Of a stretch of 6,072 nt of DNA, positions 1 to 4,803 are shown piece after piece. Every line of letters starts with the position of its first letter. The first letter of the stretch is position 1. The notes under the pieces were generated by a model, which worked only from the letters and a program-made list of their open reading frames with translations, did no database searches and was not told the origin of the DNA. This DNA is from Polyangiaceae bacterium (lineage in GTDB: Bacteria > Myxococcota > Polyangia > Polyangiales > Polyangiaceae), in NCBI GenBank assembly GCA_025936205.1, contig JAICTU010000524.1, positions 1 through 6,072 of the forward strand. Reading direction: 5' to 3'. Position numbers and translations under genes: made by a program.

Positions 1-966
1 AGCGTGGTGGGCGAGGTGCGCCGCGCCGGGCTGGGCGAGACGCTGCTCGTCGCTTCGCATCTCGACACGGTCCCGGTCGACAACATGGCGATCGATCCCT
101 TCGATCCCGCGCTGCGCGACGGGCGCCTGTTCGGCCGCGGCAGCTGCGACACCAAGGCGGGGATGGCGGCGTTGATGGCGGCGCTCGAGCGCGTGCTGGC
201 GCGCGGCTCGCTGGCGCGGACTCTGGTGCTGGTCGGGGAGGCGGACGAGGAGAGCAGCGGCAGCGTCGGCGTGGACGACGTGCTGGCTCATCTCGGTGGT
301 TCGCGCATCGACTGGGCGATCGCCACCGAGCCCACGGAGCTGCGGCTCGTCAACGCGCACAAGGGCACGGCGGTGGTGCGGGTCGAGGCGCGCGGCCACG
401 CCTGCCACAGCTCCGATCCGAGCCGCGGGCGCAACGCGATCGTGCTACTGGCGCAGGCGATCCAGGCCCTGGAGAAGCTGGGCGCGGAGCTGGGCGGCAA
501 GGTGCACCCCGGGCTCGGGCCCGCCACGCTCTCGATCGGGCTGGTCGGGGGCGGGCAGGCGCCGAACATCGTGCCCGATCGCGCCTGGCTGGCGATGGAT
601 CGCCGCACGCTGCCCGGCGACACCAGCGAGAGCCTGGGCGCCGAGATCGAGCGCGCGCTGAGTGCAGCCGGCATCAGCGAGGTGAAGCTGGCCGACGTGC
701 GCATCGGCAAGGAGCCGCTGTTCACCGAGCCCGGGCAGCTCGCCGTGCAGCGCTGTCAGCGCGCGCTGGAGCGCGCCGGGTGCAACCCGGAGCCGTGCAG
801 CGTCGCGTTTGGGACGGACGCTGGGCAGCTGGCTCAGGCGGGCATTCCTAGCGTCGTGCTGGGGCCTGGGTCGATCCGCCGAGCCCACACGGAAAGCGAG
901 TACGTGGAGCTCGACCAGCTCGAACGCATGGTGGCTGTGTTCGAGCAGATCCTGGAAGGCGATTGA
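1..966 (+). CDS. argE: ArgE-like M20 metallopeptidase (acetylornithine deacetylase / DapE family), 5' end missing
   Basis: This is the C-terminal part (about 320 residues) of an M20-family zinc hydrolase. The reading frame is open at the left edge, and roughly 60 N-terminal residues are missing compared with the usual 375-400. Counting from the GTG codon at 4, the visible metal and catalytic residues are H19 and D21 (SHLDTVP), D49 (GRGSCDTKAG), the E82-E83 pair (EADEES), E109 (ATEPTEL) and a late H295 (RRAHTESE). This is the complete di-zinc set for the family. The stretch EPTELRLVNAHKG followed by HSSDPSRGRNAI closely resembles my recollection of E. coli ArgE, so N-acetylornithine deacetylation in arginine synthesis is the best guess. 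DapE-type succinyl-diaminopimelate desuccinylase or another amide hydrolase of the family cannot be excluded. The enzyme would be cytoplasmic. Its TGA stop overlaps the TTG start of the next gene by 4 nt, which suggests translational coupling. The GTG at 4 is only the first in-frame start codon in the window, not the true start. Confidence 0.88.
   Translation, partial: SVVGEVRRAGLGETLLVASHLDTVPVDNMAIDPFDPALRDGRLFGRGSCDTKAGMAALMAALERVLARGSLARTLVLVGEADEESSGSVGVDDVLAHLGGSRIDWAIATEPTELRLVNAHKGTAVVRVEARGHACHSSDPSRGRNAIVLLAQAIQALEKLGAELGGKVHPGLGPATLSIGLVGGGQAPNIVPDRAWLAMDRRTLPGDTSESLGAEIERALSAAGISEVKLADVRIGKEPLFTEPGQLAVQRCQRALERAGCNPEPCSVAFGTDAGQLAQAGIPSVVLGPGSIRRAHTESEYVELDQLERMVAVFEQILEGD
954..965 (+). 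promoter_or_regulatory. Stop-start overlap and Shine-Dalgarno-like GGAAGG for the nuclease gene
   Basis: GGAAGG (954-959) lies inside the last codons of the ArgE-like gene, just ahead of the TTG start at 963. The upstream TGA (964-966) overlaps this start as TTGA. The 3-nt spacer after GGAAGG is short, so the effective pairing may be with TGGA (953-956). This arrangement supports reinitiation or coupled translation and supports TTG as the start. Confidence 0.55.
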
Positions 967-2072
967 AGTTCTGCACGCGCGTATTCACCCTGGCGCTGCT
1001 GCTCGTGCTGGGCTGGGCGCGGCCGGGCGCCGCCTGGACGAAGGCGGGGCACATGGGGATCGCGGCGCTCGCCTACGACGCGCTGCCCGAAAAGACACGT
1101 GCCGAGCTGGTCGCGCTGCTGCGCGAGCACCCGCGCTTCCAGCAGGACTTTGCTGCGCGCTCGCCGCTCTCCGCCGCGGAGGAGGCACGCTGGACCTTCA
1201 TGTGGGCCGCGGTCTGGCCCGACCTCGCTCGCGGTCAGCCGGAGTTCCACCGCAGCAACTGGCACTATGTGAACTTGCCCCTCACGCTGCAGGGCAGGGC
1301 AGTGGTGAGCTGCCGGGAGGCACGCGCGGCGTATCCGGCATCGCATCGCAAGGTCCAGGCGGAGCTTGCGCGCCGGCTCCCGGAGCGAGCGGAAAAAACG
1401 GCAGAGGCTGGCTGGCTCACGCCCGTGGGCCCCGACGAGATTCGGCCCGCGCTCGCCTGGGCCAGCCGCACGTTGCAGGACCGGAGCTTGCCCGCCGCGC
1501 AGCGCGCGCTGGCGCTCTCCTGGGTGTTGCATCTGGTGGGCGATGCCCACCAGCCGCTGCACGCAGTGGCGCTATTTGATGCCGGGCGCTTCGAATTCGG
1601 CGACCGGGGCGGCAACGAGATCCTCGTAAAAGGGCAGGGGCCGCTGCACAAGGTGTGGGACGCGCTGCTCGGCGACGAATCGGACGCGGCGAGCTCGTAC
1701 GAGTCCGTGTCGGCCCAGGTCGAGCGTTGGCGGGTGCCGGCGATGAGGTCGCTGTCGCTGAAAGCTCGGCACGAGCTCGAGGTCGACGTCTGGCTCGATG
1801 AGGATTGCGCGCTGGCTCGCAGCGAGGTGTACACGCCCGCCGTGCTGGCGGAGGTGCAGCGTTTCGCGAGCCGCCGGGCGGCGCAGCCCAGCGGCGCCAA
1901 GCCCGATGACGCCAAGCCGGAGGTGGTGTTCGACAGCGCCGATCGGCAGCAGGCGACTCGGGTTGCAGAGCGCCGCGCCGTGCAAGCCGGCGCGCGGCTC
2001 GCGGCGCTGCTGGAGCAGCTCTGGAGGGCGCCGGCTCAGTTCAAGAGCGGAGGCTTGCGGCCGCCGCCGTAG
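963..2072 (+). CDS. Secreted S1/P1-type zinc nuclease
   Basis: This 369-residue protein belongs to the S1/P1 nuclease family, tri-zinc enzymes that cut single-stranded DNA and RNA and remove 3'-phosphate groups. Residues 1-24 form a signal peptide (MK, a Leu/Val-rich core, then PGAA). Predicted cleavage leaves W25 as the mature N-terminus, which the family requires because the N-terminal Trp binds zinc. The other ligands appear in order: H30, D87 (VWPD), H101 (NWHY), H190 and D194 (HLVGD), H200 (QPLH), H229 and D233 (LHKVWD). The spacings W-5-H, H-4-D-6-H and H-4-D match fungal P1 nuclease. The mature chain is longer than P1 (about 345 versus 270), with extra residues mainly between H101 and H190. 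A hydrophilic repeat-like segment (AKPDDAKPE) lies near residues 311-321. The TTG start overlaps the upstream stop, and GGAAGG sits at 954-959. The next in-frame start would remove the signal peptide, so TTG is favoured. The product is likely periplasmic or exported, for nucleic acid degradation or phosphate scavenging (inference). Confidence 0.9.
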   Translation: MKFCTRVFTLALLLVLGWARPGAAWTKAGHMGIAALAYDALPEKTRAELVALLREHPRFQQDFAARSPLSAAEEARWTFMWAAVWPDLARGQPEFHRSNWHYVNLPLTLQGRAVVSCREARAAYPASHRKVQAELARRLPERAEKTAEAGWLTPVGPDEIRPALAWASRTLQDRSLPAAQRALALSWVLHLVGDAHQPLHAVALFDAGRFEFGDRGGNEILVKGQGPLHKVWDALLGDESDAASSYESVSAQVERWRVPAMRSLSLKARHELEVDVWLDEDCALARSEVYTPAVLAEVQRFASRRAAQPSGAKPDDAKPEVVFDSADRQQATRVAERRAVQAGARLAALLEQLWRAPAQFKSGGLRPPP

Positions 2073-2467
2073 ACGGCGTCCCAGTTCTTCCGGTAGCTCT
2101 CGGTGGCGACCTGCGCGGGGCCGGAGTTGGCCGCCAGCGCCTCGCGCCCGGCGCGACCTTGGGGCGGGGTGAACTCGACCTCGACGTCGCACAAGAACGG
2201 GGCGTGCGGGCGCGGTCGCAAGCGCACGACGTCCCCGTGGATGGGCTTGCCGGGCTCCAGGCGACGCACCGTGCCGGTCTCCAGCCGATCGCCGCGCTTG
2301 CGGATCACCTCCACGCCTCGACCATCGTCCGACACGCCACAGACGAGCGCGACGTCTTCGGCCTTGTTGCCCGTCGCCCCGATCGCTGGCTGGGCCGCTG
2401 ACGCGCCCGGCGCTGCGGAAGCGGGTGCCTCGGAAGGACTGCTCTTGTCCGCAAACTTGGCTGACAC
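2036..2467 (-). CDS. Hypothetical protein, 143 aa, tail-to-tail overlap with the nuclease gene
   Basis: I do not recognise this protein family. The GTG start at 2467 is preceded by AAGGA (2478-2482) with a 10-nt spacer. Residues 9-33 are Ser/Ala/Pro/Gly-rich and probably disordered. Residues 36-99 look like a compact beta-rich domain, with alternating hydrophobic strands (VALVCGVS, GVEVIRKRG, DVEVEF) and a turn rich in Gly, Pro and His (GKPIHGDVVRLRPRPHAP). Residues 116-134 (GPAQVATESYRKNWDAVYG) are amphipathic and aromatic and resemble a conserved short C-terminal motif. There is no signal peptide or membrane segment, so a cytoplasmic location is expected. The gene is last in a four-gene minus-strand set, 102 bp after the SH3 gene. 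Its final 37 bp overlap the 3' end of the oppositely oriented nuclease gene. The ribosome site, the non-repetitive domain-like core and the position support a real gene. Confidence 0.72.
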   Translation of the reverse strand: MSAKFADKSSPSEAPASAAPGASAAQPAIGATGNKAEDVALVCGVSDDGRGVEVIRKRGDRLETGTVRRLEPGKPIHGDVVRLRPRPHAPFLCDVEVEFTPPQGRAGREALAANSGPAQVATESYRKNWDAVYGGGRKPPLLN

Positions 2468-2569
2468 GGCTCAGCGATCCTTAGCACAGGCGCCGGAGTC
2501 CGGCTCGTCTCTCCTCGGTGCTGCGCTCGCGCCGCATTTCGCGGCCGTGCCCGCTATTTCACCCTCTAT
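2468..2569 (-). promoter_or_regulatory. Short intergenic spacer between the SH3 gene and the 143-aa gene
   Basis: This 102-bp spacer contains AAGGA (2478-2482), the likely ribosome binding site of the GTG start at 2467. It also has two very small palindromic stretches (GCCGGAGTCCGGC near 2491-2504, and CCGC/GCGG arms around CATTTC near 2531-2544). Neither is followed by a T-tract, so neither is called as a terminator. No convincing promoter was seen. Confidence 0.4.
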
Positions 2570-3160
2570 TCAAAGGCCGAGCGCCTGGCGATGGACCCAT
2601 CCGGCGCGGCTCGGGCGGCCGTATTTGACCCGGTACCAGTCACCCTTTCGGCCGGTGACCATGACCCGGCTGCCGTTCTTCAAGCGATCCAGCGTGGCTG
2701 CCTGGCCCGACGGACTCTCGCGCACCACCGCCGCCTTCCAGCCGATGGTCGCTTGACCACTCATCGTGATCAGCTTGTCGTCCGCGTCCGGTTCGTCCTC
2801 GGAGCGGGCGGCGTCCTGCTTCAGTCGAGGGGCCTTGGGTTTGTTCTTCGCCGACAGCTCCAGCGGAGCCACGTGAGCCGCCGCCCGGACGCCCTCGTCG
2901 CGATTCACCGGTGCACCGGGCCGGGGCGGGGGAGCGCTCGGCTTGGAATCGGGCTCGCTGTCGAGCGGAGGGGGCTCTGGGTCCTCCACCTTTGCGGGGC
3001 TGCTGCCCGGTGGTCGCTGCACGAACTCCAGGCCCGCGAGCAGCGGCCAGGTCATGCCGACCACGAAGCAGCCCATGGCGATCAGGCTGATGCGCACGAA
3101 CCCGGGCCGGGCCGGATCGGCGGGACGAGCCGGAGCGGCAGGCGAAGGACGGCGGACCAT
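2570..3160 (-). CDS. Membrane-anchored bacterial SH3-domain protein
   Basis: This 196-residue protein has three parts. Residues 1-20 form a basic, Pro/Ala/Arg-rich cytoplasmic tail. Residues 22-44 form one hydrophobic transmembrane helix (FVRISLIAMGCF and onward). A long Pro/Ser/Asp/Glu-rich linker (about 49-135) leads to a bacterial SH3 (SH3b) domain at about 139-196. SH3b hallmarks visible are an AVVRESPSG start, a hydrophobic LKNGSRVMVTGRKGDWYRVKY core with W175 and Y176, and the closing GWVHRQALG with W188. Such domains usually bind peptidoglycan peptides or act as protein-binding modules. With the positive tail inside, the SH3 domain would lie outside the membrane, so a cell-wall-sensing or wall-tethering role is plausible but inferred. 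The ATG at 3160 is the only ATG start in the window and lacks a strong Shine-Dalgarno. Later in-frame Met codons fall inside the membrane helix, so this start is favoured. The gene begins 65 bp after dam ends. Confidence 0.8.
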   Translation of the reverse strand: MVRRPSPAAPARPADPARPGFVRISLIAMGCFVVGMTWPLLAGLEFVQRPPGSSPAKVEDPEPPPLDSEPDSKPSAPPPRPGAPVNRDEGVRAAAHVAPLELSAKNKPKAPRLKQDAARSEDEPDADDKLITMSGQATIGWKAAVVRESPSGQAATLDRLKNGSRVMVTGRKGDWYRVKYGRPSRAGWVHRQALGL

Positions 3161-3225
3161 GGGCTTCGAACCCCGTGATCTAACGTCGCGGGTGGCACGG
3201 AGTCCAAAAACCGGCTGCCTTTGAA

Positions 3226-4188
3226 CTAAAGCGACCGAGAGTTATCGACCAGCAGCTCGCCCACGCGGCCGCGTGCCGTCGACTTGGAGTTGATCGGGCG
3301 GGTCACCTGCACCTCATGCACGTCGAAGCGCCGCTGATCGTAGAGCTGGCGCGTGAAGCGAGTGTCCGAATTGGAGAGCACGGTGCGCACGCCCCGTTGC
3401 GTCAGCTCTTCGAGCGTCCGCGCGAGGCGCTCGTGCGCCTCCTGGCCGAAGATCTCGCTGTGGTACGAGGTGAAGTTGGCGGTGGTGGAGCGCGGAACGT
3501 ACGGGGGGTCGAAGTACACCGCGTCCCCCGGCTGCGCTCGGCGGGTGACTTCCGCGAAGTCGCCGACCGCGAGCCGCACTCCGCGCGCGCGCAGCGCCGC
3601 CGCCGCACCGCGCAGTCGCTCTTCGTCGCAGATCGCCGGATTGACGTAGCTGCCGAAGGGCACATTGAACTGGCCTGCGCGGTTCACCCGGTACAGACCG
3701 TTGTAGCCTGTCTTGTTCAGGTAGATGAGCCGTGCCGCGCGCTCGACCAGCTCGAGGCTCTGGGGATCGATCTCGCGCGTGCGGTAGTAGGTGTCGGAGT
3801 CGTGCCGTCGGCGGTACTGCCGGAGCAGCCGGATCACCTGCTCGACGTCCTTTTTCACGCCGCGATACACGTCGACGAGCTCGGCGTTCAGATCGCTCAG
3901 CACTGCGCGACGGAAGCGCCGCTCGCTTGCCAGGGCGAAGAACACGGCCGCGCCCCCCACGAACGGCTCATAGTAAGTGTCGATGCTCGCCGGCAGCAGC
4001 GGCAAGATCGCCGGCACCAGCCGCGCCTTGCCCCCCGCCCACTTCAGGATCGGGCGGCAGTTTGTGCGGGCCTCGCCCGCATCCCGAGTTTTGCGGGGCT
4101 CGCCCGCATCCCGAGTTTTGCGGGCCTCGCGCGCACCCTGAGTCCCCGCGTCGATCTTCGCTATTTTCCGCTCGCCTCCGCGTGGCAC
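3226..4188 (-). CDS. dam: Dam-type DNA adenine N6-methyltransferase (D12 class)
   Basis: This is a class D12 (alpha) adenine methyltransferase that transfers methyl from S-adenosylmethionine to the N6 of adenine. Motif X is RPILKWAGGK (45-54), motif I is YYEPFVGGAAVFF (72-84), and SDLN (98-101) is the usual acidic SAM-ribose turn. The NKTGYNGLYRVNRAGQFNVP stretch (158-177) is the target-recognition region typical of Dam and DpnII-like enzymes. Motif IV is DPPY (227-230), followed by TANFTSYH, nearly the same as in E. coli Dam. GATC is therefore the likely target (inference). The first 44 residues are a charged extension absent from most Dam proteins and built partly of 9-residue repeats. The GTG at 4188 is the only ATG, GTG or TTG before motif X. 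The frame stays open at least 24 codons upstream without another such codon, and no good ribosome site precedes GTG, so the start is uncertain. No restriction endonuclease is visible nearby, so an orphan methyltransferase is possible. Confidence 0.93.
   Translation of the reverse strand: MPRGGERKIAKIDAGTQGAREARKTRDAGEPRKTRDAGEARTNCRPILKWAGGKARLVPAILPLLPASIDTYYEPFVGGAAVFFALASERRFRRAVLSDLNAELVDVYRGVKKDVEQVIRLLRQYRRRHDSDTYYRTREIDPQSLELVERAARLIYLNKTGYNGLYRVNRAGQFNVPFGSYVNPAICDEERLRGAAAALRARGVRLAVGDFAEVTRRAQPGDAVYFDPPYVPRSTTANFTSYHSEIFGQEAHERLARTLEELTQRGVRTVLSNSDTRFTRQLYDQRRFDVHEVQVTRPINSKSTARGRVGELLVDNSRSL
4066..4146 (-). repeat. 27-bp tandem repeats in the 5' end of dam
   Basis: Two nearly identical 27-bp units lie head to tail at 4066-4092 and 4093-4119, differing at one base (C versus G at the sixth position). 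A third, diverged unit follows at 4120-4146. Each is exactly nine codons, so the reading frame is kept. In the protein they encode KTRDAGEAR and KTRDAGEPR, with a weaker TQGAREAR copy nearer the start. The units sit between the putative GTG start and motif X of the methyltransferase. There are no spacers, so this is not a CRISPR array. The near identity points to recent slippage duplication. Confidence 0.88.
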
Positions 4189-4244
4189 AAGCGTTTCGGC
4201 TCGCCAGTCAGTTCTGTAAACGGATGATAGGGGAGCAGCGAGGC

Positions 4245-4499
4245 TCAGCTCTCGGCGTAGAGGTTGAGCTGCGTCCGCACGACGTCTTCATTGATGCCGT
4301 GGGCCAGGTGTTCGCGCAGGCAATCGGCGAGCGTGAGCAGCAGATCATCGACACCTTGCTCGTCCAGAATCCGTGCCAGCACGCGGCGGGCTTCCCGGCT
4401 GTCATCCTGGCGCAGGAACTGGCGGATCTGCTCCATGGTGATATCGCCCTGGAAGTCCAGGTAGAGATTCTTGAGTAGATATTGGACGAGCTCCTGCAC
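4245..4499 (-). CDS. Small helical protein of unknown function, 84 aa
   Basis: I do not recognise this family. The GTG at 4499 is chosen because AAGGAGG (4505-4511) lies 5 nt upstream, the best ribosome site in the window. A longer frame starting at 4550 would add 17 unlikely residues and bypass that site. The 84-residue product begins MQELVQYLLKNLYLDF and appears almost entirely alpha-helical. Helix-like runs are separated by turns at QGDIT, QDDSRE, EQGVDD and HGINED. It is acidic overall, with no signal peptide, membrane span or cysteine pair suggesting metal binding, apart from a single Cys in LADCLREHLA. It resembles small adaptor or regulatory proteins in style only. It is the first gene of the minus-strand set and ends 56 bp before the dam start, so co-transcription with dam is likely. 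Confidence 0.78.
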   Translation of the reverse strand: MQELVQYLLKNLYLDFQGDITMEQIRQFLRQDDSREARRVLARILDEQGVDDLLLTLADCLREHLAHGINEDVVRTQLNLYAES

Positions 4500-4504
4500 G
4501 TCGG

Positions 4505-4511
4505 CCTCCTT
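4505..4511 (-). promoter_or_regulatory. Strong Shine-Dalgarno AAGGAGG that fixes the start of the 84-aa gene
   Basis: On the minus strand AAGGAGG is followed by CCGAC and then GTG (4499-4497). The match to the anti-Shine-Dalgarno sequence is complete and the 5-nt spacing is workable. This decides for the 84-residue protein over longer versions of the frame. Confidence 0.8.
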
Positions 4512-4535
4512 ACTGGTTTCTGGCGAGCCACGACA

Positions 4536-4575
4536 GGGCCCGCGCCCCAAGCAGACAACGCGTCCCCTTGGGCCC
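4536..4575 (-). other. Alternative inverted repeats in the leader of the 84-aa gene
   Basis: GGGCCC at 4536-4541 can pair with GGGCCC at 4570-4575. Alternatively CCCAAG at 4546-4551 can pair with CTTGGG at 4567-4572. The two pairings share bases 4570-4572, so they exclude each other. They lie about 25-65 nt upstream of the AAGGAGG ribosome site of the minus-strand gene. No matching riboswitch class is recognised, and in GC-rich DNA such pairings can be chance. Confidence 0.3.
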
Positions 4576-4656
4576 TACCCCCAACTCCACGCGGCACAAA
4601 CTTCACCGAGCCTCACCCGAGGTGGGTCGCGGTTTGAAGGCGCCTACGGCGAGCGG

Positions 4657-4672
4657 CTCGGCTTCTGCCGAG
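4657..4672. other. Perfect 6-bp stem-loop in the intergenic region
   Basis: CTCGGC (4657-4662), loop TTCT (4663-4666), GCCGAG (4667-4672). The stem is perfect with a 4-nt loop. No T-rich tract follows on either strand, so it does not fit a classical intrinsic terminator. Its role, if any, is unknown. Confidence 0.4.
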
Positions 4673-4696
4673 GGATGGTAAAGCAGAGGACAACGC

Positions 4697-4725
4697 CTAT
4701 AGCCGCGCAACGAATGATGGCGCAA
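4697..4725 (-). promoter_or_regulatory. Weak promoter-like pair upstream of the 84-aa gene
   Basis: On the minus strand TTGCGC (4725-4720) and CTATAG (4702-4697) are separated by 17 nt, a usual sigma-70-type spacing. Both boxes match the consensus only partly. TTGCGC occurs again at 4710-4705, giving a 15-bp-period direct repeat that could instead be a protein binding site. This is the most AT-containing patch of the gap and is correctly oriented for the minus-strand set, but the assignment is weak. Confidence 0.2.
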
Positions 4726-4770
4726 GCAGATTGCGGCCCGCCGGGCTGATTGAAGCAGGTCCGTCCTCAG

Positions 4771-4794
4771 GGCCGCCCGTGAGAAAGAGCGGCC
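4771..4794 (-). terminator. Possible hairpin after cdsA
   Basis: GGCCGC (4771-4776) and GCGGCC (4789-4794) can form a 6-bp GC-only stem with a 12-nt loop, just 9 bp past the cdsA stop. There is no U-tract on the minus strand, so it would be at most a weak or factor-dependent terminator. The same bases also form a direct repeat of GGGCGGCC. Confidence 0.25.
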
Positions 4795-4803
4795 GCCCCT
4801 ACA

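Larger units (their letters stand above)
4500..4803. promoter_or_regulatory. Intergenic region between cdsA and the 84-aa gene
   Basis: About 300 bp without a convincing gene. It holds the leader and ribosome site of the 84-residue gene at one end and the 3' flank of cdsA at the other. Inside are three inverted repeats, listed separately (4536-4575, 4657-4672, 4771-4794), and one weak promoter-like pair near 4697-4725. Short frames crossing it have no ribosome site and no recognisable protein character. It most likely holds the promoter of the small gene-dam-SH3 set and the end of the cdsA transcript. Confidence 0.6.

Noticed and set aside
834..1562. Long antisense open frame (242 codons) opposite the ArgE-like and nuclease genes
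   Set aside because: It is a frame shadow typical of GC-rich DNA. It spans the junction of two well-supported genes and lacks domain character and a ribosome site.
2103..2756. 217-codon + strand frame across the 143-aa and SH3 genes
   Set aside because: It crosses two opposite-strand genes and their spacer, with no recognisable domain and no ribosome site.
3161..3180. GGTTCGAA-like T-arm sequence on the minus strand just upstream of the SH3 gene
   Set aside because: No acceptor stem, anticodon arm or D-arm can be assembled around it, so it is a chance match to a tRNA T-loop.
4066..4146. Short direct repeats as a CRISPR array
   Set aside because: The units are contiguous without spacers and lie in frame within a coding region.
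3316..4227. 303-codon open frame on the + strand opposite dam
   Set aside because: The minus strand carries a full set of Dam motifs. The + frame has shadow-type composition (His/Arg/Val/Ala-rich) and includes the repeats translated in a meaningless frame.
2036..4499. Restriction-modification system around dam
   Set aside because: Neither unknown neighbour shows a nuclease motif such as PD-(D/E)XK or HNH. The S1/P1 nuclease is secreted and on the other strand, so it is not a partner restriction enzyme.
4500..4550. N-terminal extension of the small gene to a start at 4550
   Set aside because: It would bypass the AAGGAGG site 5 nt before the GTG at 4499 and add a low-information 17-residue tail.
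4657..4672. Perfect stem-loop as an intrinsic terminator
   Set aside because: No T-rich run follows the stem on either strand. It is kept only as an unassigned stem-loop.
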